Under the pieces are notes generated by a model. That model did no database searches, was not told the origin of the DNA, and saw only the letters and a program-made list of their open reading frames with translations. A program made the position numbers and the translations under genes. Shown in pieces: positions 1-10,800 of a stretch of 64,000 bases of DNA; within the stretch, counting starts at the first letter, position 1, and every line of letters starts with the position of its first letter. Source of the stretch: Coniochaeta sp. PMI_546 (taxonomy: Eukaryota; Ascomycota; Sordariomycetes; Coniochaetales; Coniochaetaceae); contig MU271149.1 in assembly GCA_021432605.1 (NCBI GenBank), positions 1,860,001-1,924,000 of the forward strand, given 5' to 3'.

Positions 1-24
1 CGGCGCGACTGGTAACTGGCCCTC

Positions 25-1772
25 ATGTCTCATCCTCTACTCATGTTCCTTTCACCGACACTAACACATCCCAGCACCTACAAACAAACCCAACGCGCCA
101 ACACCATCGCCTCCCTCCCACCACCCTACCATGCCCCCCTAACCCCCACAGACAAGCAAACCCTCTCCGCACCCATAGACACCCTCGTCCACGCCGTCCA
201 CTCCGGCACCACAACCCCCCTATCCCTCCTGCACACCTACGGCCGCGTCGCCCTGCGCGCCCACGCAAGGACAAACTGCCTCACCGAGATCCTGCTCCCG
301 TCGGCCGAGAAGTGGCTGTCGGACGGGTCCATCAACCTCTCCGGCCCACTGGCCGGGATCCCCGTCTCGCTCAAGGACACGGTCGTCGTGGGCGGGTACG
401 ACGCCACGGTCGGCTACTCGAGCTTCGTCGGCAATGCAACCCCCAAGGACGGCGGGATGGTCAGGCTGCTCAAGGACCTGGGCGCGGTGCCGTACGTCAA
501 GACTAACCTGCCCATCACCCTGCTCAGCTTCGAGAGCACCAATGACGTGTGGGGGCGGTGCACGAATCCGCATAATAAGGACTACAGCCCCGGCGGGTCG
601 ACGGGCGGGGAGGCCGCGCTGCTGGCGCTGGGGGGAAGGATTGGGATCGGGAGCGACGTGGCTGGGAGTGTGAGGGCGCCGGCGCACTTTTCCGGGTGCT
701 ACTCGCTGAGGTGCAGTACGGGCCGCTGGCCCAAGGCGGGGATCTGTACGTCCATGCCTGGGCAGGAGGGGGTGCCGAGCGTTTACTCGCCGATGGCGAG
801 GACGCTGGATGATTTGACTTACTTTACGAGGGTGGTGCTGGAGGCTGGGGCGTGGAGGTATGATCATACTGTACATCCCATTCCGTGGCGGGGGGAGGTG
901 GAGAGGGAGGTTGGGGAGAAGAAGGTGCTGAGGGTGGGGGTGTTGAGGACGGATGGGGTTGTTGATCCGTCTCCGGCTTGTGAGCGGGCGCTGGGCATGG
1001 TGGCGGCGGCTCTGAGGGAGAGCGGACACGAGGTTGTTGAGGTTTCGCCGCCGGATATGAGGGAGGCGTTGGAGGTGGCGAGCTTGCTGCTCAATGCTGA
1101 CGGGTGTAAGACGTTTAAGAGATTCTTCAGGTGGGGGGAGTGGAATGATCCGGGGGCGAGGCAGATGGAGTTCTTGATGAAGGTGCCGGGCCCGTTCAGG
1201 TGGCTGTACTATCTCTGGGTGAAGTATGTGAGGAGAGACGAGGTCTGGGCCGGCCTGGTGCGCAACTGGAGGGCGCAATCGGCGGAGGAGAATTGGAGGC
1301 TTGTTGCGAAGAGAGAGGCATACAGGGCCAAGTGGTTTGACTGGTGGAATGAGGCGGAACTCGACGTCTTGATTACGCCGCCGAATGCCACGCCGGCGGT
1401 GCCGCACGATGGGATGAGGGATGCTGTAAGCAGTTGTGGCTATACTTTTCTCTTCAACCTGGTGAGTTATCACGTCTGTCTAAATCACGATTGGAGGCTG
1501 ACATGGTACAGCTCGACTACACGGCCGGTGTCCTCCCTGTCACACACGTCGATAAGGAGTTAGACCGTCTGCCGAAGGACTTCAACATCAAGAAGCTGAA
1601 CGGCGTTGCTCAGGGAGCGTATAAGCTGTATGATGCGGATAAGATGCATGGACTGCCGGTGGGCGTGCAGGTTGTTGGTCGCAGGTTAGAGGAGGAGAAG
1701 GTGCTGTCTGTCATGAAGAGAGTTGAGGACTCGCTGGGCGATGCCAAGTATCAGCTGCTGGAGGTTGACTGA
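25..1772 (+). CDS. Amidase-signature family amidase
   Basis: Two exons, 25-1461 and 1512-1772, joined across a 50-bp GTGAGT...CAG intron in phase 0, giving 565 residues. Amidase-signature enzymes hydrolyse carboxamides with a Ser-cisSer-Lys triad. All three parts are visible: the lysine in SLKDT, the cis-serine in the GGSTGGE loop and the nucleophile in SDVAGSVRAP. The C-terminal LPVGVQVVGR segment, typical of the family, lies in exon 2. The start is uncertain. The ATG at 25 works, but positions 12-74 look like an intron (GT at 12, CTAAC at 61-65, CAG ending at 74). Splicing there would carry the reading frame from before the window straight into the TYKQTQRAN segment, so the true start is probably upstream and the model is 5' partial. 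Substrate unknown. No signal peptide if the upstream exon is used, so it is probably cytosolic. Confidence 0.85.
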
Positions 1773-2115
1773 TATTCTGCCACAGCGTCTCCTGTGTGTT
1801 AGCCAGCGTTGTAGTAGGGGAAGCGGTGAAGCATAGCCGCAAAGGAGGTCAGGGCAGTCGACGACAGTGCTTACCTGGAGCCAATTACCCAACCCTTAAT
1901 GCTTTCACGCCGTCGGGCATGGCTTCCTTCGTTAACACCACTCGCACTGCATCAGTTCAGTTGTTCAGTTGTCTTCCTCGATCTTGCGCTATGGAAGCCA
2001 CGACGAGCCGGTATAAGTCAAGGAAGGAACAGAACTCCGTGATGCTGTCCAGACTGGTCATCTCGCAGGAATCAGCACATGAATATCGTGGTATTTTCAG
2101 ACTCGAAAACCTAGT
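1773..2115. other. Intergenic, no gene seen
   Basis: About 340 bases between the amidase stop and the Pmp3-type gene. A TATA-like word (tataagt) lies near 2012, about 100 bases before the next start. No coding signal or RNA is recognised. Confidence 0.6.
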
Positions 2116-3292
2116 ATGCTCTCTTCTGCCACCTATGAACATCGTCCTACCATGCACCTCTACAGCAGCATTAACTCACCTAGCAGTTCCATGATGTCGA
2201 CTTCCGTAACATCCAACGACTCGATCGACACCATTATCTTCTCGCCGCCCAGCCTCTCACCGCCATCTCTCGTGCTCAAGACAATCCACCTCAACACACA
2301 CATCGACCCCATCGACCTGCGCACGACAGCCATCTGTCCCTCGCCAGCCAGATCTCGCCGCTCGATCATCCAATCCGACGGCCAAGACGACTCGCCTGAA
2401 AGCTCAAGTCCTAGCCCGGGCTCACAGGGCCATCCGTCCCCCGTCATCACATCTCTGCCGGCTACTCCTGCTCCATGGACCCCAACATCCCCTGCCCCAA
2501 AACTGCAGAGAGCGAATTCCAATCCGACTCTCACCACGATACCACTCTCTCCTCAACCACTGAGGCGCCGTCAGTCGTCTTCTCCTCCACCATCCAAGCT
2601 GCAGACGGTTTCCATCGAGCCTCTACGACGCCAAGGCTCAGGCACGGATCTGAGTCCCATCGATGAGTGCCGCATCAGCGAATGCGACGGGAAGAGGAAG
2701 CTCCGGCTCGAGCGAGAGGCGAGGGAACTTGCCCAGTTACAGGGCCAGGTCTTCTCTGACGGGTCGGATGATGAGATGGATGAAGAGAAGAACCACGCCC
2801 ACCGTTCACCAGCACCTCGACAGGATAACGATCCCAGCACTGTTAAGGTAGATAGCGAGATTCCCAAAGCTAGAAAGAAGGAGAAGTCAAAAGACAACAA
2901 GCTACACAATTGCAGTAAAGTCGCCAGGGAGAAGAGCTACGGCAGGGTGTTCGATGACCCCTTTTCGGCCGCCGCCGTGCTGCTGGTACTGCCGTTTTGT
3001 CCGCCGCTGAGTGTGTACCTTACTTTTCGGGAGTGCGGGGGACTGAATCGCCATCGGGTCAGAGAGTTGGGAGTTGTTGTGCTTCTGACGGTGTTGGGGT
3101 GGCTACCGGGAATCATTTGTGAGTTTCTCCTCCCTACAATCTCATGGTGCTTGGTGTGGTGCTAACGAGGCGGTAGATGCTCTGGTGGTGTACTTCAGAC
3201 ATCTGCCTCGGCCGGTGAACCCTCACGAGGATCAGGCGCTGCATTTGTCTTCGCGACAGAGGAGTGGGCAGTGTAGTGACAAGCTGAGCTGA
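2116..3292 (+). CDS. Pmp3/UPF0057 domain protein with long disordered N-terminus
   Basis: Exons 2116-3118 and 3177-3292, with a 58-bp intron (GTGAGT, branch GCTAAC, acceptor TAG); 372 residues. About 270 N-terminal residues are rich in Ser and Pro with basic patches, followed by an acidic/basic charged stretch, and look disordered. The C-terminal part has the two hydrophobic segments of the Pmp3 stress-response peptide family (UPF0057): one from DPFSAAAVLLV through FCPPLSVYL, and a second in LLTVLGWLPGIIYALVV. The second is completed only by splicing. Pmp3 proteins are usually 50-60 residue plasma-membrane proteolipids that affect membrane potential and salt tolerance, so this version is far longer than the family norm. 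A later in-frame Met pair near 2191 is an alternative start. A regulatory or scaffold role for the long tail is inference. Confidence 0.75.
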
Positions 3293-3672
3293 AGGGTGAT
3301 TCGGAGACGCCACTGTGTCCATTAGAGGCTGTCACAACATGACACTAAGATAATACACTTGTCACTGTGATGGGAGGCTTGGATATCACTCTTCGTCTGG
3401 AGGACCTCTCGCTGTTTGAGAGAAGGGACGGACCAGCCTGGAGTTGCAATTCTTCAAAGATGGGGAAATGTTATTAGAAAAAGAATCGCTGCCATAAAGT
3501 GCCAGAAGTCATGCTCATACACACATCACATATCCTACAAGAACGTCACTATTGGACCTCAAACCCCCTCTTCAAGCCACCTCTGTGTCGTCGCCCAAGT
3601 CGTCGTCCTCATCCTGACGCATTATCTGATGCACCACAAAAGAGTAACTGCCACCGTGGCTTCATGCCCTTC
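3293..3672. other. Convergent intergenic region
   Basis: About 380 bases between convergent stops (3292 on + and 3673 on -). Presumably it holds 3' untranslated sequence. No gene seen. Confidence 0.6.
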
Positions 3673-4128
3673 TTATGTCTTGACATCCGCCTTCTCAACG
3701 ACCTCATGATATGCCGGTGGCGAAGCCATAACACCGGTCTCTATCTCTCCATCGTCCCTGAGAGTCTGATACGCAACCTGCTCCGGCTGGGCCTCCACCG
3801 GCGTCTGTCTCTGCCCATGCCTGGCAATGACATCGCTCCAGAGCTGGGCCTTGATGGCATGCTTCATCGCCCTCCTCTCGTGCTTGGGCATCCTCCAGTC
3901 GCCCCTGTTCTCGCGCTTGAAGGCCTTGATCTCGGCCTTGATGGCGCGCCGCTCTTGCTTGACCTCGTGCTTGAGCTGGCGGAAGTCGGAACGCGACATG
4001 CTGTGCACCATTGTCACTAGCTGTGCCGGGGAGTGCTCGTTGCAGGTTGTGCAGGAGGCTTGGTTGGATTGGGCGGCGAGGGCTTTGGCCTGGGCGACTT
4101 CGAGGGCCTTCTTGGTGAGGAAGCACAT
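3673..4128 (-). CDS. Small basic protein of unknown function
   Basis: Single-exon ORF of 151 residues. I chose the ATG at 4128 because it has A at -3 and begins with MCFLTKK; the frame stays open upstream but only through a TTG codon. No known domain is recognised. The N-terminus has a CTTC pair. The middle (about residues 45-95) is a strongly basic, probably helical region rich in Lys, Arg, Glu and Ala. The C-terminus carries PPAYHEV, a PPxY-type motif that in other proteins binds WW domains of Nedd4/Rsp5-type ubiquitin ligases. An arrestin-adaptor-like or trafficking role would be speculation. The gene is divergent from the one starting at 4867. Confidence 0.55.
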   Translation of the reverse strand: MCFLTKKALEVAQAKALAAQSNQASCTTCNEHSPAQLVTMVHSMSRSDFRQLKHEVKQERRAIKAEIKAFKRENRGDWRMPKHERRAMKHAIKAQLWSDVIARHGQRQTPVEAQPEQVAYQTLRDDGEIETGVMASPPAYHEVVEKADVKT

Positions 4129-4866
4129 TGTGATGTGGATTTGTGGTGAGGGTTTGGGGCTGGCGGTGCTTGGATGTTGTTGGATGAGTTGAGCACTGTT
4201 CAACTAGGCTGTTGTTGTAGATGTTGGTCTGTGGTGTCAAATGAATAGAGACTTGCGATGGAATCGTCGATGCCACCGGTATTAGAGAGGTATACTTATA
4301 CCTCACTTGTTCCAGACACACGTTCCAGACTTCTGGTAGGTGGCCTCAGGTAAACATCGCGATCCTTCGGTCGTCGCCGTGTCATGGCCTACGTAACAGC
4401 GTTTGGGGGGGCTCTTCCCTAGTGGTCAACAGTCTACATGCCGCTCCGCCCAGAGGCGCAGCTTGTATAAGCGAAGCGGCGCAATGACGAGGCCCACAGG
4501 TTCGTTACGCAGTGCGATTGCGAGTCCCAGGTGTATGTAAGGTAGCCGCTGATTGGCTCATTGGCTGCGAAAGCGAAAGCGAGCCTTTGAACCAAGGAGA
4601 TAAGCTTTGTCCCAAACTGCGGGAATGCCCAGGCGGCGACGAGGCGGTTTGTCCTGTGGTAGCTCGCTGGGAACCCCGGGATGTGGATATCGAACCTCCG
4701 GCCAATCATGATAGACACAAATGTTTCTGCAAGAATGACGGCATGCTTTGAAGCTCGATACCAATGCGATGTTGGTATAGCGAGCTTAAGCTCTGCCGGC
4801 AGGACAAACGACATTTGGACAGAACCGCCGCGTCCTTACACACCTCTTGCCAGAACAAACAGGAAG
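4129..4866. promoter_or_regulatory. Divergent promoter region with paired ATTGG boxes
   Basis: About 740 bases between divergent starts at 4128 (-) and 4867 (+). Two inverted CCAAT boxes (ATTGG) lie 8 bases apart at 4552-4556 and 4560-4564, and TATA-like words occur near 4289 and 4467. CCAAT boxes are bound by the HAP/CBC complex in fungi; use here is inferred. Confidence 0.4.
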
Positions 4867-5546
4867 ATGGGCTCCGGATCCTCCAAAGCTGCACGCAAAT
4901 TTCCAACCAGAGCTCCGGGAGCAGCACCGCCTCGGCCATCCTCGCACCCGCGGTCGAACCCAGCGCCGCCCCGACCACCAGCAGCTACATTCTCTAAGGA
5001 TGAAGGTACTACCGCCGACTTAAACTCTCTCTCTCTCTCTCTCACATCCATTTGCCGTCATCACTAACAGTAGCAGCAATTCGCGCCGATGCTCCCAACC
5101 AAGAAACCGTGCCCACGGAGTTCATGAGTCCCGACTTTGCTGCTCGTCTAAGGCAGATGGGCGCCGTGCAACCCAACCCTCTCTTCTCAAACTCCTCCAC
5201 GGCAGGGCCGCGCGGTGGTCCTGGCTCTGCCGACCCGAGTACTCAGTACCAGTCGCCACCGACGCCCAGCTGGCCGTCTGCACGAGATAATGCTACGCTC
5301 GGGGTGCTGGAGGCAAGGAGACGATTGGAGGAACAAGCTGAGGCTGAGCTGGAGAATATGGGGCGGGCGTCAGATAAGGGCAAGGAGTTGCTTGATGTTG
5401 GAACCATAAGACGAGTGCTGCTGCTGCGGCAGCAGGGAGTGGGGGATAGGGATATTGAGTTGAGGTTTGGCTTGAGACCCGGACTCGTGAAGAGGTTGGG
5501 GCCGCCGGGGGTGGTAGAAGCTGTGCAGCAACTTTCGTCGTCTTGA
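4867..5546 (+). CDS. Conserved fungal protein, function unknown
   Basis: Exon 1 is 4867-5005; exon 2 starts at 5071, 5074 or 5077 (tandem acceptors, all in frame) and ends at 5546. The product is 202-204 residues. The ATG at 4867 opens MGSGSSKAARKFPTR, which fits the N-myristoylation pattern (Gly2, Ser6) but could also serve as a basic targeting sequence. A Pro-rich stretch follows. The C-terminal half is helical (LEARRRLEEQAEAELE), then has a short module with IRRVLLLRQQGVGDRDIE resembling a helix-turn-helix. I recall fungal proteins of this shape but cannot name the family. The intron has a long CT-dinucleotide tract ahead of the acceptors. Confidence 0.65.
5063..5076 (+). other. Triple tandem splice acceptor (NAGNAGNAG)
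   Basis: The sequence cagtagcag at 5068-5076 offers three AG acceptors three bases apart, just after a CTAAC word and a (CT)n tract. All three keep the frame and add zero, one or two residues. The CTAAC sits very close to the first AG, so the second or third is more likely to be used. Confidence 0.6.
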
Positions 5547-5737
5547 GGTAAGACTATGGTATGTATTATATTGATTGACGTTGATTGACGATCAGTCCCG
5601 TGTACACTACCTGTTTCAGCTACGATACTACCAATGGGATGATACCCGGTTCTGATGGGAGAGAACAAACGACCGATAACCTCCGTCCTCATTACGGGTT
5701 TAACAGCCTAACGCTCTGTGCAAGCCCTCTTACATGA

Positions 5738-6797
5738 TCACCACGCACAATGACCACCATCGATTCTCAGATCCGCGCCGGTCATGAAGCTGCTGGCATC
5801 GCTTAGCAAGAAGACGGCGGCACCCCGGTACTCGTTCGGGTAGCTGAGACGACCGAGCATGTTCGCATTCGGCCAGTCCTTCCTCCGCTCAGGGAAGGCT
5901 TCGAAGAGACCAGCAGTCATGGCCGTGACGATGTAACCAGGCGATATGGTGTTGACACGGATCCCGTGCTCCCCCCATTCAGCGGCCAGGTTGCGAGCGA
6001 GCTGGATGACTCCTGCCTTGGATGCGTTATAGGCACTTATCCACGTCATCCAAATTAGTCAAGCCCTCATTCACGCCGAAACACATTTACCAGAGACAAA
6101 CTCACGGACAGATCAGCCCACGATTAGCCACCGTCCCACTCATACTCCCAATAAGCACCAAACTGCCCCGCTGCTTCCGCTTGATCATCTGCCTGGCAAC
6201 CGCCTGAGCAGTCATAAATACCCCGGTGATGTTGACTCCCATCATCTTATCGCTATCCTCCTGGCTATACTCCAGCGCCGGTGTCTCCTGCTGGATACCC
6301 GCGGCAGCGATCAGCCCGTCGATTCGCCCGTGCTTCTCTGCAATTTCCGCCACCGTGTCGTTTAGCAGGGCATTGTCACGGACGTCGAGGCGGTGGTAGG
6401 TAAAGCTCGTGTGGAGCTCCTTCTCAGCGCGGTCGGCGACTTTGCTGAACTCCGAGTCTGCGGTTGAGAGGGGCAGGCGGTCGATGGCGTGAACTACGGC
6501 GCCAGCTTCGAGGAGGGCTTCGCATTGGACGAGCCCGAGACCGCGGCCGCCGCCTGAGACGACGATGACCCTGTTCTTGAGGCTGAACTCTGGAAGGAGG
6601 GTGGACTCCCTCCCTGACGGGGAGGGTGCATGTATGAGCCGCCTCTGGGTGTGGTGAAATCCTCTGGCTGTCACAATGTTGCGACCCGGAAGACGGGTCG
6701 ATTTGGTGAGCTTGGTTGTATGAGCTGTGCTCGTGATACGCGTCACGCGACACAGGCGGGAAGCCATTGGGGCGAGGCCTGATACAGCTGAGTACAT
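5738..6797 (-). CDS. Short-chain dehydrogenase/reductase, likely organellar
   Basis: Exons 6797-6106 and 6035-5738 with a 70-bp intron (GTGAGT; branch GACTAAT; AAG acceptor), giving 329 residues. Classical SDR features are present: the cofactor loop GGGRGLG (about residue 80), the LDVRD acidic strand, AAAG, the catalytic Ser in LIGSMSG and the YNASK Tyr-Lys pair, which is formed across the splice junction (CPAYNASK). ISPGYIVT and the C-terminal TGADLRIDGG match the sorbose/L-xylulose reductase and arabinitol dehydrogenase branch. The roughly 70 N-terminal residues are rich in Arg, Ser and Thr and nearly free of acids, as in a mitochondrial presequence. An NAD(P)H-dependent polyol or sugar oxidoreductase is the best guess; substrate and location are inferred. 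Confidence 0.85.
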
Positions 6798-8957
6798 CTT
6801 GGTTACTGTCTAGGGAGATATTGTTACGTGGTACGTGTCCATAGACGGTGATCTAATGGCGACAGTAGACTACCTTGTCTTAAGTGGTGAGACTGATTAG
6901 AGTTTCGAATATCTAACCATCATAAGTCCCAAGAGTGATGTTACGAGAAGAACCTGGAAGCCATCCACAAGGTACCTGACAAGTCATGACTTTTAAGTTC
7001 TCGGCCAGTTCCACATGGGCTAAACTGGAAGGAGCACATCGATCAGAAGTTAGCTGGAGTGAAAGAGCACCGAACTTGCGAGGGGTCACAATTGGGTCAC
7101 TAACACGATCACGTACTACTACTGCTAAGGTCGTGCCTGCCTTTGCCAAGTCTGGCATGGTGGCTGCGGGTGTAGTTCATACTGAGTAAGGTGGCTTCCC
7201 ATCGAGCGTTGGACCTGGACTATCTTAGCCCGAGATTAGAAGGCTCCAAACCTCCTCTCCTCTTTCCTTTCAGTCCGCTTCCCTTGTCCCCAAGAGGTAC
7301 CTTACCCATTGTGTAAGCTAAGTACCCATGTAGTGAGATAGGTAGCAGCAGCAACCTACGAGGTCTTGATAAGTCTGCATCGGTTACCAGGTGATTCTCG
7401 AACGCAAACTATCTTACACTGCTTATGACTGCAAGGTAAAAACAGTGGTACGCAGCCGGTGAAGCCCTTCTCTCCACATCGGTGAAAAGCAGTCAACTGG
7501 CGTCATACAGCTGGCCAGAACACTGCTGACCCTGTGCGCGTTGGCGGAGCAAGTGATATGTGAGAACCATGCTCGACATATCTTGGTCCGCACAGTAATA
7601 TCATCCGTCTAGCGACTTCCCAGATCTTCGATTCGCACGCATATGGGGAATATGGGGAAACTCTAACAGCGATACCCCGCCGGCATACCGCTTTCAGCCA
7701 ACCGCGTGTCCGGAGATAACACCGTCGTCGGCAGTCATCTGTCAACTATAGGGCCGAGTCATGGAAGACAGTATACTGGACCTAAACTGTTGAGCCAGCG
7801 AAGAAAAGAGCGAAACCACGACCTCCAGATTACCCATATCTGACAGCGTTATAGCTATACGATAATCAAGACGCCAAGGGCGACATACAATGGAGGCTCA
7901 CTGTCCAGAGCCCAATCAGGGCCGCAGCTTCAAATTCGAGATCCCCAAGTTGTCATGGCCCGCATTCTTAAGGGTGTCCAAAGGCTAAGGTCCCGTGTGA
8001 CAGGCCATCCTACTGGCCCAAGACAACCTCGCTCGGCTCCTTACTATGCAATGGACCCTGCAGCCACAACGGCCGGCGTCTCCAGTCCGCGTTCCTATGA
8101 GCTGTCAAGCCCTCATCTGATATGCCATCTGCCAGCCCAGGCTCGGACGAGTACCACAATGTGCTCCGATCCTCCGCTACTGCACCCTCAAAGTTCCGCC
8201 ATTGGTACAACCGTCGGAGCTGTGTCCCGTTGTATGCACACGGGTTAAGTCGAGACTGTTATCAAGTAACCTCGGAAGACATGGCACACAGGATATGCGT
8301 GCTGCCACCGGTCACTGGATCATACCCGACGTCCGTCCTCACGCCGACACACCCGGGTCCAGAACGCATCCCTGGGCTTGGTGACGTCCTGCTGTAAGAC
8401 CTCAGAACGACACACCTTGGACGACCACGGCTTCGGCTGCTAACGCACCGTGTCTGTCGGGGAGACTGCCCACTTCCATCTATGCTGTGTTACGCTACGC
8501 GGCGTGGCCCTTCGGGGCGGCTGCGTGCTAGGGACATAGGATGGTGTGAGGCTGGCGAGAACAATTGCAGCTATCCTACAGCCGGCCTGGATGCACGGTT
8601 CCACCATGCTGCGAGGCTCCAGACTGATAGCTAGTACACCCGCCGCCATGATTGATGGTGTACCGGGATTCATTGCGGTCCGGAGTTCTGCTCCCCCGCC
8701 TGTGTTATTTTGAGACCAGCAAAGTGCCCGCTTCCGTCGCAAGCGTTCCACATCCGGTGAGGCAAGTGTGACTCGCAACCATACCGACGAGGCCGGTACA
8801 ATCCTTGCCCCGTCCAGAGTAGCTCTAATAGGCAAGCCGAGCTACAACGGCGACAGCCTGGCAATGTGAACGAGGAAGTGGAAATCAATTACTTTTTCGT
8901 GCCCAGGAATCATAACGACTCGAAGTACTGACTGCGACAGCCGAAGCTCGCCTTCGT
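6798..8957. other. 2.2-kb stretch with no recognisable gene
   Basis: Between the SDR start and the GH43 stop. Open frames of 60-130 codons occur on both strands (for example 8440-8835 on -), but none shows a family motif, a convincing start with introns, or fungal-like codon preference. Base composition is moderate and not AT-rich, so it does not look like heavily RIP-mutated repeat. It may hold promoter, noncoding RNA or decayed coding sequence. Confidence 0.5.
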
Positions 8958-10800
8958 CTACCTGCTTCGCGTCACCACAATGTCTCGGAAATCGGCCGGG
9001 TCTAGCACAGGCTCCCCACGACCGAAGGAGTATACCCCGTACATGACTCCCGCAAACGTACCCCCAACCGGAGGAGCGACTGTCAGGTCTCCCGCGGCCA
9101 CGAAAGAGGAATGGTACAGCTTCCCGGCCCATATCTTTATGTTGTACCCGGTCTCAAGACAGCTAACGGACAATTCGACCTCCCCATCGTCTGGCCGCTC
9201 GGGTTGAGAAGAGATCTGTCGGACAGTTAGCGTACAGGAGGTACCACCTCTTACTCGATACTGGGGTGTGCTTACTTTCATCTCTCCTGGCCGCCCCGTC
9301 GGTGTTCGGACGATAACAGTCTTCTCATATCCTGCGCTTGGATCTGCCGCGGCCGTCAGACCGACCGTCGCGTAGGAGAACTGATTCCACCATAGCACTA
9401 CGCCAGCTTCATAACCCTGTTTTCGTGGGTTGAAGGTCATCTTCACCCGGAACACCTCGCCGGTGTATGACGTCTGCTTCCGGAGGAGCATGGCCGGGGC
9501 TTCGGGACTCGAGAGGTCGTAGCAGCTACCATACAACCGGAGGTAGCCTGGACGTTCTGTGAGGCTGTAATGTCTCTTAAGCGGTGTGTCTGTGATCATG
9601 TGTCAGCCATTGAGGTTTCGATGACCCATCTATTCAGCCGTGTGAAGGCGCCCCCTTACGTTTTTGGTACCATCCAAGCTCCAATTCTGGTCCTCTCAGA
9701 TCAGCTTGCCAGAACGACTCGACTAAAGAATTTCCGACTGGAACGTTATCTCGCCCTTGGGTAAGGAGACTGACGTTCTTCCCGTCATTGAAGACCGGCC
9801 AATCATTCTCCCAATCAACTTTGACGAGGAATGACTCCCGCCCTAGCTGTGGCTCAAGCCACCGCGGCCCCGACCCGCCTTCAACTCTGACTGGTCTCAC
9901 GCCCAATAGCACAGCCCACCATCGGCCCTTGCCATCCTCAAAGACGTCGGCATGCCCGGTCCGCTGTACCTCTTCGTCCGGCCCGTTATACCACAACGGT
10001 TTTCCGGTGCCTTCCCAAGGTCCAAGCGGACCCTCACGTGAGCGGAAGACCCATTCCTGGTGGCCGGCTTCGGTGCCGCCTTCAGCTGTGAAGAGGTAGT
10101 ACCATTCTCCGCGACGTATGATATGCGAGCCCTCAGCTATGCCATGTGGAGAGGACCGGATCACAACTGGCGGCGTCAGGGTTCGGCCCGTAGGTAGATC
10201 GATTTCCGATATGTGGATAGCAAAGTCCTTCTGGGTCGAGTCTAGAGGTCTGTTGGCCATGCGGACGGTAGTGGAGAGGTACACCTGTGGCGGAGTCACG
10301 GCATCGTCCCAGAACAGATCCTGGTCGAAACCGGGATTATCAAAGTATACTGGGTCGCTCCACGCATTGTCATCCCAGATATTGTCCGTGTAGACATAGA
10401 AGCCTCTCGGAAAGATGCGCTCATCACTAGCCGGCCTGTAACGATGAAACAGACCATTGGCAAGATAGAATCTCTGCTCATCCGGTCTGTACCTTAACGT
10501 GCTCGCCCAGCTACCGGCACCAGGCTCGACTGTCCGGAGGTCCAGTTGTGACTTGCGGTTGAGTGCATGGCCGATCAACTTCCAGTTGATGAGGTTGGTT
10601 GAGGTGTATATGGCACACCCCGGGAAGTACTCGAAGGTCGAGGTGCTGAGGAAGAAGGTTGTCGGCGTGGACTCCGTTGCCGGCACGACACAGATTGTCG
10701 GGTCTGGGTTGAAGCCCCTCAGGACCGGGTTGTGGAAGGTGGAGACACGGGTGTCCGAACCGGGAACGACTGTACCGGGCTGCACCGTGTGCGCCGCCAT
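8958..10800 (-). CDS. GH43 beta-xylosidase/alpha-L-arabinofuranosidase, intracellular
   Basis: Exons 10800-9660 and 9589-8958 with a 70-bp intron (GTAAGG...CAG); 590 residues. The N-terminal domain (about 20-330) is the five-bladed GH43 propeller. The general base Asp lies in GFNPDPTI, the pKa-modulating Asp in FDQDLFWDD, and the acid Glu in AEGSHI. After GWYQKHTPL, created at the splice junction, comes the C-terminal beta-sandwich module (GH43_C2/DUF1349 type) beginning with SLTERPGYLRLYG. These enzymes release xylose or arabinose from xylo- or arabino-oligosaccharides. No signal peptide is present at the ATG, so the enzyme probably acts in the cytosol on imported oligosaccharides. No sugar transporter is seen next to it. 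Exact specificity cannot be read from the sequence. Confidence 0.9.

Noticed and set aside
220-1473. 417-codon - strand frame over the amidase
   Set aside because: Arg/Pro/His-rich mirror of the amidase; no motif.
3704-4321. 205-codon - strand frame overlapping the small basic protein
   Set aside because: Gln/Arg/Ala/His-rich shadow frame; the chosen frame has a better start and a coherent C-terminus.
8440-8888. Two overlapping - strand frames near the GH43 gene as a transporter or enzyme remnant
   Set aside because: I tried all three frames and found no recognisable family motif or consistent intron structure.
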